Under the pieces are notes generated by a model. It was not told the origin of the DNA, searched no databases, and saw nothing but the letters and a program-made list of their open reading frames with translations. From Trichoplax adhaerens (lineage: Eukaryota; Placozoa; Uniplacotomia; Trichoplacea; Trichoplacidae): a stretch of 64,000 nucleotides of DNA. Below are positions 24,101-39,100 of the stretch, piece after piece; the first letter of the stretch is position 1; each line of letters starts with the position of its first letter. The stretch lies in contig NW_002060966.1 in NCBI RefSeq assembly GCF_000150275.1, forward strand, positions 289,156 through 353,155. Reading direction: 5' to 3'. Both the position numbers and the translations under genes were made by a program.

Positions 24101-27100
24101 CTACCGTCCGTACCTTAGAGCTTCATATTCATTAAATAAGTTTTCCGGTTTATTCCACATGTCCTATGGTGATGATTTCTAAATGATATGTTGCTAAATT
24201 CGCATTTTTCAATTTTGGCGTAAATATTTTCGCTAATGTGGATTGTTGATGGTTATATAACTATGAATTAATTAACAGTTCAATATTTTCTAAATGCAGT
24301 AATAACATATTAGCGAATTGATTACATCCTAGAAACAATGCAGTCGATGTTTGCCTATTATTATCATTTTCGTAAATTAACATAAATGCATCAGTAATTA
24401 TATTCTATTAATATGAGGTTGTAGCTTTAAAGTTGTGAGAATATCAAGGATAGACGTAAATAATCACTGAATTTCAATTAGATCGTTAGTTAAATAGAAT
24501 ACTGTACTAGATTTTTTGGAATTAAGCTACAATTCAAAGAATAGAGAACTCGATTGTCAAAATAATCTCAAGCCCGCCAGTTCTGGTCATTTAATCGACT
24601 CAAATAGTATAGAAAGAGTCCATAAATTACGAAAGCCATTACGTTTTCGACAGTATCTGGGCTGAATCTTGTTATTTTATAGATCACTTTAGATGAGTTT
24701 TGATATTTGCGTACAGACAGGAACGAAAATAAGATTGCAACATAGGAGTGTTTGTTCATTTGTCGTTAAAGAGACACTTTTCTTAAGTAAGTAAATAAAG
24801 CAATGAGAACTTTCCCATACACTATATATTCTGTCTTTCAAACGATTTTTAGCGTAGTAGCACAATCGAAAACTACTTATTTAATAAGTTATTGTAATTT
24901 AATTTTGCTTAAAAATTACTTTTTCGAAACATTCGACCACATTACTAACCTATAGTTTTAGCAAAATATCTTCCTCAAGGATAAAAAGACAATTATGTAT
25001 GGTCCATATTTTAACATAGAAATTCTTTTATCTAGTAGGACCGTTAAGGTATTTATCTCTTTATTTAATTTATTAGATAGAGGCCTTAATTAAAATTGAG
25101 AGTTTAAGACAGTACTGTTTTTATTTTTCTATTTATTTTTACATCTTTGAAAAGAGAATGCCTCAAAAATATTGATGCACATACATAAATAATTGGATAA
25201 TCAACTTGTTTATAAATTGCATTAATCTTTTTTGGAGGTGACAATGAATTCTCGGCTTTGACCTTCATGTAGAATAAGGGCAATTTATTTCTTTTATAAT
25301 TGATACGTTTTAGTTTGTCATAGTTTCTTTCCAAGCGATGCGAAATATTTTATAGGATCACATAGAGTTAACTTGATTCAGATTTCGAAATAGGGCTATC
25401 TGAAGAATGAATACTTAAATAAAGCATTCCTGGAGTTGTAAGCACTTTCAGTAATATTTTCCGTTTAACCTTATGTTAAAAAATTCAGCTTATAACTCTA
25501 AATTGGCAATAAAATCTATGCCAGCATTGGATCTGTCTACAAATTGTTTGGTTTGATTTAAAGCCACTTTATTACTAAGTAGAAATTTATTTCTAAAACT
25601 TAACTCTATATAGATTAATCAGCAGCGATCAATCAATTTAGGTTTATAGGCCATCACGTAAAATATGACAATTAAATTCGTTAATTGCGATAATGTTAAG
25701 TTTTATTTCTTGAAATATTCATAGTTAGATTGGAATTAAGAATATTAAATCTTAAAATTGTTTATGATCTTTAACAGCAACATCAAAAGAATTTGAAAAG
25801 CCTTTCCATCAAATGTATTTATTCGAAAATTCTACATCCTCTTGGAATTACTCTGATAAAAACATTAATTTAAATTTGCTATTGGATAACGGTTAGTATT
25901 AAACATTATAAGAATCAGGCAGTATAATTATGATTGTCAGCTTAGTTAATTATTCATAAGTTTAATGTGCAGACCTTTCAGCAGAAATGTACGAGATAAG
26001 ATAATTTTAGAATAACAGTAAAACAATTTTAAGTAGTGATATACAGCAACTATTTAAATACATAATAACTCGTGGAGTGAGATAAAATTTCCTGATCAGG
26101 TACAGAAAAGAGCTAAAAATTGATAGTAACTCATAAAACTTAAACCCTTTTGCCATCGAGCAATTGATACAAAGCATTGCACCTTCAAGAATCTGTGAAA
26201 TAAGTTATTTATACAGTAGTAGAAAAAAATTACTATGTAAATATTAAAAAAAAATGGTAATTAATTAATTCATAATACAGCCAGTAGAACAATATAAACT
26301 TTTTGGATCGAATCGCTTCGGAAATTGGGCTAGAAGAATTGAATAGCCACTTATTAATATGTAGTTAATCTGCCATTAAATGATAGAACATAAAATTTTG
26401 AACTCCAATAGTCTATAATATACCTTAGAAACTTTCCTGATAAAATTGCAACAGAAAATTGGCTAAAAATTGTAAAACTGCTTGATTATATTTATTTTTT
26501 CTGTCATTAAATGATAAGATGACAGGTTCAAACTTCATTAATTAATTTATAATTTATTTTATAAATTTTCTAATCAACTAGCTGCAGAAAATGGGGTAAA
26601 AAAAATTAAATTGCTGCTCTTTAATCCGTAATTAGTTGTCTTGTCATTAAATGATGAAATATTAGGTTTTTAACTCATTTGTTTATATAATTTATAATTT
26701 ACATTTTTTTATCGAGTAAGGCTAGAAAGTTAATAAATCGTGATACACAGGAATAATTCTTGGCTTACACTCACTACAATTCGTTGAGAAGAATAATCAT
26801 ACTCAATAAATAACTATGAAAATGACCTTGAGTTCCTAGTTGGCTTTTATCTTATTGTTAGCTTTAAAATGATACGATATGAAATTAAATGATATTTAAT
26901 GAGATGTTATAATGTTATTTCTTAGTTACCCTATCGGATGGCAGTTTGCGCCTCGTCGATGGAAGAAATCCTCACGAAGGACGTATTGAAGTTTATTACA
27001 AAGGAATATGGGGAACAGTTTGCGGTAGAGGGTTTAGCCAAAAGGAAGCCGATGTAGTTTGCCGACAACTTGGATATGAGAAAGCAGATTTTTGCTGTCC

Positions 27101-30100
27101 AGAGTTTGCTATGGGACAAGGAATAATTTGGCTTAATTGGATCGCTTGTCCTACTGGTTACGAAAGCCATATTTTGGAATGCAACCGTAGTAACTGGGGT
27201 CACAGTTTCTATTGCACATGTCNNNNNNNNNNNNNNNNNNNNNNNNNNNNNNNNNNNNNNNNNNNNNNNNNNNNNNNNNNNNNNNNNNNNNNNNNNNNNN
27301 NNNNNNNNNNNNNNNNNNNNNNNNNNNNNNNNNNNNNNNNNNNNNNNNNNNNNNNNNNNNNNNNNNNNNNNNNNNNNNNNNNNNNNNNNNNNNNNNNNNN
27401 NNNNNNNNNNNNNNNNNNNNNNNNNNNNNNNNNNNNNNNNNNNNNNNNNNNNNNNNNNNNNNNNNATACAAAAATATAACAACGTATCCTCATCTATTGA
27501 TCAAATTCGCGTAGTTAGCTTCTTAGATTGGTTACAATATTAGAGAAAGAAAATATATACTTTCTCCTAGATGCTATAGATTTCAACTCGTACATGCATA
27601 AATAAAAACTTATCTATTTTCAGTGATACAAATATAGTTTCTAACAGTTAAAAGTTTAATAAGATATTCGAAAATAGATATGTATTATTTGATAATCATC
27701 ATCTTTGTAATATATATAGCTAAACATTTTTGAAATGTCCAAAAATAGAGTCTAGTCATTAAACTTGTGGCAATAAAAGTCACTTAGCCATCAGCAAGTA
27801 AACCATTTGCAATTATGTCTAGCATTTTTACAGATAAAAGCAAATCGTTTCATTTATGGACTAAAATGACTGTGTTTTCTCCATCTCGAAAATCCTATAA
27901 TCTGAAATCTATTCTATTTTTAGGATATAATTATTGCGCTTCTAATCCTTGTGATACCAATGCTACTTGCTATAATAAAGCTAACGATTATATATGTCGC
28001 TGTAAGGACGGTGGATTCAAAAAGAATTGCTCCGAAGGTAAGGAACTTTCCAAGTTAGCCTACCATAACCTTGATGTACCTTAAACTTCAATGTTGGGAT
28101 CCAACTAAAAATATCTTTGCCCTAACTACCATCATAATATGTGTCTATTTCTTGCATAAATAAATTTCAGAATACGTATTTTAGTTCTTTAAAATTTCCG
28201 ATTGCACCGATATTAAGTAATCGTAAAGCAATTTGTTGCACATTTAAAATTTTTTTTTAATTTTGTACCCTTAGTAGATTAGAATGTACACAAATTCTTT
28301 GATATTTCTAATTTTCTTAAAAAGCATGCTATTATGAAACAAAGTGTATTTGCTTACTTTAAAGTTTCAAATTTCGCCAAAATTAAGTAATCAAGAAATA
28401 ATTTGCAACATGTTTTTAAATTTATACTTCATATCATCGATAGAATCGAATACAGGCATTCTTTACCATTCTAATTTTCTCTATATTATACTATCCTGAA
28501 ACAAAATATTTTTGCTTACTTTAAAGTTTCTAATTTGGCCAATAGTAAGTAACTATAAAGCAACTTACTATGCCTACATTTGTTACTTGTTTATGTTTAG
28601 TATCCTAAGAAGATTAAAATATACCCGTATTCTTCGCCATTTGCAGTTTTCCTGTATTATGTTATCTTGAACCAAAGTATATTTACTTATAGTTTTAATA
28701 TCCTCGTTAAATTCAACGCAGTGAATTAAAAGTAATTTTTAATATGTCATCATCATATTAATATTTCTTTATATGAGGTAATAATACGATTAGGTAAGAC
28801 TTGAACCATTAAGTTTATCTATCAGTTTATAAATAATTATCTGAAGATGATCATTCTTTCCTGAATCTAACAAGTTTAGTCGTTATGCCACAAAAACCTC
28901 TTCTAAGCGCCTATTTCGCTTTGTAAAAGATTTGTAATTATATTATTTTTACCAAAACATAAATTATAGTATTCTATTGAGCTTCTGGCGATCATCAAGA
29001 TTCATGAAATCAGGCATGAGAGTATTGCTGGCAACAAACTTAGTAAAGTTATTCAGTAATTATTCAGTGATTATGGAAACCTGTTTATAACAAATTCTAA
29101 CTATCAATGCGCATATTAGAGTAGTATAGCCGCGTTGCATGAGTAGATATAATAGAGGCACACAACAAGTTTTAATGCGGGAATAATTGCACTCATGTGT
29201 GTACTCATGGTGTCTGTCATTTCATTTACTATCCAATAGCTATTATTTCGGGTACATTCAAAATCGTAGACAGTTTAGATGGGACTTATGGAACCGTTCA
29301 AATATATTCCGGAACGTCGTGGTCGAAAATTTGCTGGAACTCCATATATCGCATAAGTAATATAGCATATAAAAGAATTGGGCAAGCTATCGCTAAATCT
29401 GTGGGACAGAAAATGTGTGGTCTAGGAATGCGCTTGGATGATATTCGACCAAGTATTGAGCCTTACGTCAATATTCCCTTCATATGTGTTGCTGATGGAG
29501 ACATCGATATTTTAAGTAAATGCTTACCATGGCAAGAAGGAATGTTGACTTCGTATTGTACCTCTCGTAATACTGTTTACGCTATCTGTTCAGGTAAGAT
29601 GGAGTAAAGACTTATAATAAACTTACCATAATAAATTTACTTATATTGTAGCGACCAGAATTCTTTTAACTTATACTTGTACAGAATAAAGAATACGCTA
29701 CTTCTAGTTCGAAGATCAACGTTTTATTTGTAATCGTTCTTTTAAAAATCTCTACCTACACATGCATATAAATTTAATCCTCCGATCATAGATATCAGCT
29801 GCTTCATATAGTGCAGTCTAACCTGCTATTAGCATTTAGAAAATTTAGAAGATAATATTTTAGATATTTTTTAATCCTTTCTCTATCAGCTTTAAGATTT
29901 AATAGTGCTACCGTCTACTTTCAAGCTTTCTTCCTGTTAATGATACAAATAAATCAACTTACATTTATACAGATTATAATAGGAGTTCATTAACAGAACT
30001 GCAAAATTATTTATTATTTAGGCTCAGCATGTCTGTCTAATCCTTGTGTTAATGGACTTTGCTTCAATGCAAATGCAAATGGTACAGCCTACGTATGTAA

Positions 30101-33100
30101 ATGTTTAATTGGCTATACTGGTCAAAATTGTGATATAGGTAATTTCTCGAATTTGCTATACTTTAAGATCTAGCACGATTGACATGTACAAGTATATTAT
30201 CATATATTATTATATTGTTTAATTATTACATATTGTTATGTTATCCTTAATTTATTATATTATGTACATATTAGTGCCATTGTTAATTATTTAACAGAAC
30301 TTGAATAGTTTGATCAGTAATTTGAAATTCGTTTGAAATACTTTGATTAAATGGGAGCAGAAACCAACTACTGCAAGAGATATCAAAATTTGTGCATCAA
30401 TAACGCAACTTGTATTAAAATTGGATCAAGTTTTCGATGTGCTTGTGCACCAGGTTACGATGGTTCATTCTGTCAGTATGGTAAGATGCAAAGAAAATTA
30501 TGTAAAACAAAATTTTACGCATGTAGATGGAATATTCTAAATATCTATTTCCTGTAACGAATTTCTAATCAATTACAAATACTACGGCCATCTCATAATG
30601 CTTTGCTATAAAATATATTAGGAGAATAATTTAGTTATAAGTTAATTCTATATCTATTTCACATTTACCTTACAGAATAATTCATATTATTTAATTAAAA
30701 AATTTTAGGTCCACACGCGGACGGCAGTTTAAGACTTATTAAATTTAAATCGGGCAGCTATCAAAACAGTGAAACATTTAGCCGTGTCGCAAAAACTCGC
30801 GGATATCCAGTTATTTATTTTAACAGCCAATGGTTTTCCATATGTTACGATAACTTTCTCATCACTGAAGCAATGGTTGCTTGCAAACAATTAGGTTACG
30901 ATACTGCACTGAGTTATGGCTATCCTGAGGAAGATTCTGTCAATAAGACATCATTGGGGTATAATCCGATTGCCTTACAACGTATTCATTGCAATGGCAA
31001 TGAAAGCCAACTGCTGGAATGTGCCGATATCAAATGGGATTTTTGTATCAGAAATCGGATGACTGAACTCCATTGCGGATGTGAGTCGCCTGTAGATTTT
31101 CAATCCAAATTCTCGAAATTTGAAGAGCTTTTATTTCTTGCTACCAATTATTTTTATTTGTTAACTTAGCCTGCCCTCCACATTGCACATGTCGAGAAAA
31201 TCTCGTCATTTGCATGGGTAAAAAAATTACAGAGGTTCCAGAAACTGCTGGTGCAACCTATGATTATTGCCATGTATTGTACGTAAGGCATTAGCTCATG
31301 AATATGTGATAATAAAGCTACCCTATATTAAAACTAGGATGTGATTACAAAACTACCTTAAACTAAAATAAGGAAAAATTATTTACGCAATATTTATCGG
31401 TAGTAAATTGAAATGTCTCCTATTTGGGGGCATTTTAATAGGAAGGATTTCTGTAATCGGAAAAAGTCAAGAATATGTTAATTAATAGAAAATAATCTTG
31501 TGCGAGTACTTAATTAGACAATGTTTTCCCTCTAGAATGTTTCGCTTTACAAGCGTCAAAGTGATTAAAGACAATTCCTTTCGAGCTTATCCTAATGTGA
31601 ATAGGCTGTAAGTCGACAACTTTATTTCTCTCACCCTTGAAATTCAACTTGTAAAATAATTGCATAATTAATCACTACAGATTTCTTGGTCACAATAACA
31701 TCGTTACTATATCGAATATCGCATTTCAGCGTTTGCCTGATCTCACGCATATGTGAGTAAATCGTTATGGTACTTAGATTCTTGATAAAGTAGTAAACGG
31801 CATATTTAAAATTGGACGCAAAAGGATGTAACAAGATTTCGGTATTTTCTTTAGTTATATTAGAATGCTAACTATCTCCTTAAGATCAAATAAGTATGGT
31901 TAAACGCTATAAATACGATGAAAAATTTTTATGGAATTTTATCACGATTTCGCCAGTGCACAAAGGAAACATTATTAAGATGCTACATATATATAAATTT
32001 TTTCTCTGTATATGGTTCGATGAAAATTAAACTAAACGTCCTGCAAATCATTCAATATCAAATATTGTCATGATATGCAAATTAGAGATAAATGCTCACT
32101 AATTCACGAGCTGAGGCATTATCAACTATCTTGCAAGACGAGCAGCGAGATAATTTTTCACCTTTGACTTATATCAGCTCCATTTATGATAATAATTTTT
32201 CTATTTTACTAGAATTTTAGCATTCAACCCTTTAACCAATACATCTGGTCGAGCATTCTCCGATTTGCCTAAGCTTTCCATCCTGTAAGTTATTGCGACA
32301 ATGTCAAACTACGATAGCTTCGGCTCTCAATACATCCTCTGACATTTTTGTTTTAGCTAGAGAATAATTAAAGCCAATGGGAAATTTTATATGATTCTAA
32401 GTGTCTAACTTATTATTTATATAATTTGCATAGTAAACTTGCGAATACAAGCTTTTCCATCCAAGAAACAATTATGAATGTACCAGTTTTAGCTAAATTG
32501 TATGTTTATTAATGTTATTACAGTTTTGCTCTGGCTCTGCATGATTAAATTGTTATCTTCAATCTTTCCTTCATAAAATAGACATTTACAAATGATGCAA
32601 CTGGAGCATTTCAATAACAAAATAACTCATAATATGAGAAGATTAAATCGATTGTGAGTAAACATCAATTTATAGGCTTAGATATTGCCATGATCTTGAT
32701 TGAATACCAAAGAAAGATCTGATAAAGCTATTTCTAGGAAGTATTTTGTTCATTTACAGTTCAATCATTTAATGCTATCCTCCTTCGTTAACATTTAGAT
32801 ATTTAGACGAAAATGCGATTTTAAGTCTACATCAAAATCAATTTTTTAACTTGAAGAACTTACAGATTCTGTAAGATATGTCAATGCCAAAAATGTTTAG
32901 GAAAAGATTAGAGTCTTTGTTTTGACAATTGGTTATACTAATTTTAGGCTCCATTTGAAAGCTGTACAATTATTTTCTCTAGGAGTCTGTATAATATTAT
33001 AGAGAATGATTGCAGCTATTTTTAATGTCTTCTTCAATCTATAGTTCTCTGAGGACAAATCAAATTCGGAGCATTCACCGTTACGCTCTAAAGGGATTAA

Positions 33101-36100
33101 AGGAATTGACTTCTTTGTAAGTTTTTATTCTAATGAAATCATTTACAGGTTTCATTAAATTTGTCTAAGCAATTTGGTTGCTTAAATTAGAAGACTAGAC
33201 GGAAACAGAATTTCTAATATTGACGGCAATATTTTTCATGTTGTTCCGAAACTGCAGTATTTGTAAGTATTGAACTAATCACTTACTTAACTAAACTGAT
33301 GGTATTACAAACTAAAGATTTCTGGGAAAGATAGAAAGATGAATGGTGGCTAATATTTATTCGGCATAAATAAAATTTAGTAACTTAATGTATGGCTATT
33401 TGTATTTCAGAGGGTTACACAAAAATCGATTTAAGCAAATTGGTCGCTTAGCGTTTTATAACTCATCTTCTATCTTTTTCATGTACGAATGTATCTTAAT
33501 CTCTAATAATCAATTCGAGAAAGTATTTCTGCAGTCCATCAATACCCTCTATTAAGAATCTTTATTTCATTCATAAATTTAATCTATGCCAATATGTTTT
33601 CTGGTACACTGATAGCGATCTCAAGGACAATTTAATTGATTATATCAATCCAGATGCATTTCAAGGGATGACAGGACTTAATAAATTGTAAGATAGCATA
33701 ATGATATTAGTCTTAGATAAAATTGATGAAACGGTCGTTATATGTGCATATTCATTATTCATTTATGTTTTCTTTAACATTTTAGAGAATTAGCAAACAA
33801 TCGGTTTACTTATCTTTCCAGAGAATTATTTCCTAAGCATCTTAGCAATTTAACATACCTGTTAGTTGGAATTTCATACAAAACTTAATTTATTGCTAGA
33901 CTACTAGCTAATTTGATTCTCAAGCTGCTGTCTATTGTTCTCCTGTTAGTTGATGATAAATACATATCATCTATTTATTTCGGAATTATTTAAATGTTTT
34001 GCATAGCAAATTTTGCGTATCAACTGAGGTTCATATACAGAACTAGCTAGCTAGAGTATTAAACAGATAACTATAACTTCTGTTAGTTGAAAATGAAACC
34101 TTAACGTGTTATAATTTATATATATAGAGCAAATGATACCAGAATATATATATACAACCCTAGGAGTGAATCAGCATATGCTTAATTTAATTTGCTTCTT
34201 AGTTATATTAATTAAAAGTGAATGCTATTGCGTGAAATAGAACTGTGGACCTCATTAATTATGACGATAAAATGATCGAATCAATGTGATTCTGCATCCC
34301 CTTTAGATATTTATTTAACTTTCCTAAGTTACTAAAGTAAACGCTAAATTGTTATTACGTTAGACTGAAGGTAAATATTTAATACTAGCTAACTAGCCAT
34401 TCATCAACTCAATACTATTACTATAGCAGCCTACGGGGAAATTTCATTTCGAGGATACAACCACGAAGCTTTAGCAACCTGATAAATTTGCAAACGTTGT
34501 AAGTTCCATTTGTAAGGCAGTTCAAAAATAGTATAAATTATGAACGATAAAGAAATTACATTGGGCCGAATATGTAGTTTGCACGATTTCTAAAGTGTTA
34601 GCTATCATAAATTATAGAATATACATATAGTTTACCACATGGTCTTAAATATAATATCATTTATTCTTATTTTTTGGTATAGGAGTTTATCCAATAATCC
34701 GATATCGAATTTATGTCGTTTTGCATTTTCTAAATTAAGGAATTTAACCAAACTGTGAGGGAATTTTAAAGTAGTAACTAATACTGAGTGACAAATCAAT
34801 AGCTAAGTGGACAAATAATTTGCAAATGGACGAAACGTGAGACAAATTGGATTAGAACAAGAACTAATCAAACCATGTTTTGCTACTTTAGAATTATGAA
34901 TCATTGCCTATTAGAGAAGGTTGAGAAGGATGCCTTTTCGCTAGGATTACCTAACCTGCAAACTTTGTAAGCAATTTCTTTTCATAATTTCTAAATAAAA
35001 ATGTGATATGTATTAAAGTAAAATTAAAATTAGCTGCAAAAGATTAAGTTCAATAGCAAAATTGCTATTACAGCAATCCAATAAATGCATCGCTTTAGTT
35101 TATTACATTTTTATAAGCCATTTGGAAACACAATGATTCCATTGAAGTTTAGCTTAGTAAAGTCAAAATAGAATCTTGGAGATCAATAGAACTAGTAATA
35201 CTTAATTTAATATACTTTATGATATATGTTTATATGTTTTGCGAGCATAAAGAGATCATTGCAAAGAATGAAACACGATATTTCTGTCTAATTATGAGAA
35301 AATATCATTAGAAATTTAGAACGTAATAACTTGAAGAATTTGCAGTTTCTAGGAGTAATGCCTAACTTGCGAAACCTGTAAGTTGAACCAAATATTTCGA
35401 TCATATTCATGTTTGTAATGTCTACATGATATGATAAAATTGTTCGTTGTAAATGATATTTATGGTCTGTGTTAAAAATAAAAATGTTCTCATTTTATGT
35501 TAATCTTCAATAGCTAATTGCGAATTGAAAGTTCAGTTTAATCTTTTTTTTACCTTGACGGGTTTTAAGCAATAGCTGCAGTTTTCCAATTTAAGCTTCT
35601 AGAAATAATAGCAATAATTAAACCTTTTAGGCATTGAATAGATTTAGGGTTAATTTCATATATTCCAATTAAGTTTTTTACTAGTAATTAGGCTAAAAAC
35701 GTACTAAAATTGATCGAGAATCCCCTGTCAGCTCCGAATGTATTTCGTTGATCCTAGTAATCAATAATAAATATTCGTTTACGATAATGTAAACCTAATA
35801 GTTCACATACGTATATTTTAAGAAAGTGCTTATTTCTAAGAATACTGGCAGTAGCTACTATCTCATTATCTAAATTAGATTTTAACTTAAACATCAATTA
35901 CTACGTTTTGATAGGAATTTAGCCGAAAATAAGTTGAAAACATTGCAGTACGACAATTTTAAAGCTTTGCCTGGCCTACAAAACCTGTAAGGAATTATAA
36001 GTCATTCTTAAAATTTGTTAGCTCGAATTCTCTATAACAATTTGATCAATCCTTTAATTAAGCTCGAATTTTCTAACGTTTGAGATTACTTTTGCCAAAT

Positions 36101-39100
36101 TTTTCCGCATATTCATAATGATAACATTGCGTCTGTGCAAATTGCAGCATTTAATATCGCATCAGATTTGTTGTTTTATCTTTATCGTGCAATATAATGC
36201 CATTTTCAAATTAGCTATTATTTTTAGAATTAATCAGCGCTATTCTTACAATTATCTTATTTCTTTTATTTCGTATGTGCATGCAGTTCTAGTCTTTTCA
36301 AGAAATTTTAGCTAATAATTTCAACATCGTTGATAACACAATTTCATGTTGCAGACCTATAAACGTGGGTCAGTTGAGATCTATTTTGTTTTAAACCAGG
36401 AATCTATCCAGAAATTACTTTCTTATGTATATAGAACCTCATGCTTTTGGTAATTTGCACTCGTTATTAGTGCTGTAAGTACCTAAAATATATAAGCAAA
36501 GTCTTTTATTACTATTACTCGATTACTATTAATTTCGTTCTTTTTGAATTGTGTACAGGGATTTGCACGATTGCCTTAATATTAAAGAGAGTATCGAAGC
36601 TATCTTGGGCTCTAAATTACTTCATCTAACTAAACTGTAAGCTGATCACCCTCATTTTTATATTATTTCAAAGTTTAAAAATTCAAATTAGAACTGGTTG
36701 ATTGATAGAAATATGGCTCATACTGGACTATCCAAAATAAGTGAATATCAGTTTGAAAATTTCAGTTCCCTCATCGAACTGTAAGTAATTCTATATTAGT
36801 ATTCTTAAAATTGAAAAAAATCGATAATGATTTATTAAATAAAATAAATGTCAGATAAAGCATCTACTTAATTCTTGCTATTATATGGAATAACTATAAT
36901 GGTTTATTGAATTTATATACAATTACCGATGACACAAACAAAAAGATGTAGATTTGAATCAATTGATATGACATTCTGATTAGTAAATGATATAGTTATT
37001 AGTACTTATTATCTTTATGCGATCGAGTAAATTTCTAGTATCATTTTCTTATATAGCAATAATGTTAGTAACAGCATTTATAAAATTTATGGAGTATACT
37101 GCTCAAACTATATAGGTAAAGATGATAGTTACATACTTAGAATTAATGCCAACGATAAAGATAGATGTCTATAATTCAAGATGTACAGATTGATTAAAAC
37201 AAATACAAAAAAATACCGAGCAAGTTATCTAGTACAATAATTCTTTGCTGGTTATCGCAAATAGTTATGAATTTAAAGTTATTAAGAACAGAATTGTAGG
37301 TTTAATTCAATTTAATCGATATAATTATTAGTTTATTGATGAAAGACTCATTCAAGGGATATTAAACGATAGCAATGGAACTATTTTGGCTAAGATAAGC
37401 TAACTTAAGTTTGTTTATTCCCTGTGCAGGGATATCAGTAACAACAATATTCAAAAACTACCAAATAAACGCTTTTTTGGAGACAATTTGAAAGATCTGT
37501 AAGTAGAATCATTATTTCACTTTAAAGTTTGTCGGAAAGGAAAAATTATAAATCAGCTATTACACGGCCTATTCTTCAATGATGAATTCTATCCTAGAAA
37601 TCTAAACGGAAATAATTTCACATCTATCAACTGTTCTATATTTAATCCAGTTATTAAGTCATGGAAATTCTCAACGTGGATACGTCATTTGTCAGTAACG
37701 AAGTTTATTAAGACAGAATTAAAATTATGCTCGAAAAATAGTACTAATGGAGAGGGTATTCTAATTCAATTACAGGCACATTTGGAACACCTCTGTGGCT
37801 AACTATTCCGTTAATTGTAGGCATTTATTCACTAAGTTGACCGGACTGTAAGTTTACCATATTTTGTAGAAGAAAAGAGGGTTGATGATTTATTTTAAAA
37901 TGGAAAATAACTGTGCTATAAATAGACATCTATTATATTATTCACTGTAAGATTATAAATACCCTATCTATTAATGCATCTAGCAGTCTATGCAAATGTA
38001 GATGTTATAATAGTGCTCGTGGCAATAGGATATTGCGGCATAACTTCTGTTTTGGCCATACTCTTGCTATAATATTTTAAAGGCTTTAAATCATTTAATA
38101 TATATTCATTTACAGTTAAATGAGGTTTTGCTTACAGGAGTGTAGGTGGTAAACAAACCTTTCACCAGAATGAACCTTCAAAAATTAGCGAATTTTTAGA
38201 AAATTTGAGCTTCATTACATATTTGTAAGTTTAGTGACTATAATTATATAATCTACTCTTGAATGGTAAATTCCATACAGGTTTTTCACGAAATGGAAAT
38301 ACCCTTAAATAATGCAAAGCCATTTTGCGTCGGAATATTCCTTTCTTTTCATTTACAGGAACATAGCTAACAGCAATATTAAATCCCTGCCCTTTCGATT
38401 TTTTTACATTAAGAGAAAGGGTGATTTAACTCTGTAAGCAATTACTGGATGACAGTATTCCATGTAATTAGTATGGCTATGTCCAGTAATTGTTTGTTTT
38501 AATCATTTTATTTTAGGCATTTGGATGAAAACCCACTAGTCCTTAATAACACAGTTCACTACCCGTATGCTCATATTTCGATTACTTCTCTGTAAGTTTA
38601 TACGAAATTTTCTTACGATATTGTAGTGTGTTATTCAAATAACAATACTAGTGCGGCGTAGATCAATTCATATCCATATAAATCATACTTCTTTAACCCA
38701 ACTTTACCTAGAAGCTAGGTGAACATCAGCTTTTTCTGTGTGGTTATTCTAAAACGATTGCTTTTGTATTTGATATAGAGGATTGAAAAGTGCGTTACTT
38801 CATATTGATCCTAGCGATCATTGGCGACTCTCTAAGTTGACTTCCTTAGTTAAAGAGGTGTAAGTAAAGCCCAATTTTGTTGAATAAATGCATTGATTTG
38901 ACTAATATCCTAAACGCACGGTTCGAAATTTGATGGAACTATGTAAGAAGCAATTTTTTGAAAGAGTTACTAATCACCAATAAAAGCAGAATTGAACGTT
39001 ATACTTGCAGTTGAAACATATATCTTTTATTACACAACAATTTTTTATTATAAAAATATATAATGTAAAATATAAGGTACAAGTGTCTACTAACTGTATA

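Larger units (their letters stand above)
21139..26925 (+). other. Intron 1 of receptor copy 1 (5.8 kb)
   Basis: A GTAAGT to CTTAG intron far longer than any other in the gene. It aligns with the 6.0-kb first intron of copy 2 over most of its length despite lacking exons. Open frames within it (for example 22252-22482 minus, 24568-24759 minus) are not kept in copy 2. It contains two sets of tandem repeats, listed separately. Confidence 0.8.

Noticed and set aside
22252-25334. Open frames within the first intron of copy 1 (both strands)
   Set aside because: The matching intron of copy 2 interrupts them; no protein family signature.
26931-27514. Several open frames on both strands over the assembly gap
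   Set aside because: They consist mostly of unknown bases. Only the plus-strand SRCR frame up to 27222 is real.
30343-30540. Second plus-strand frame over EGF 3
   Set aside because: Shadow of the EGF exon 30361-30480; it does not keep the cysteine pattern.
36118-36315. 65-codon open frame between LRR exons
   Set aside because: Lies inside an intron and is not kept in the copy 2 intron.
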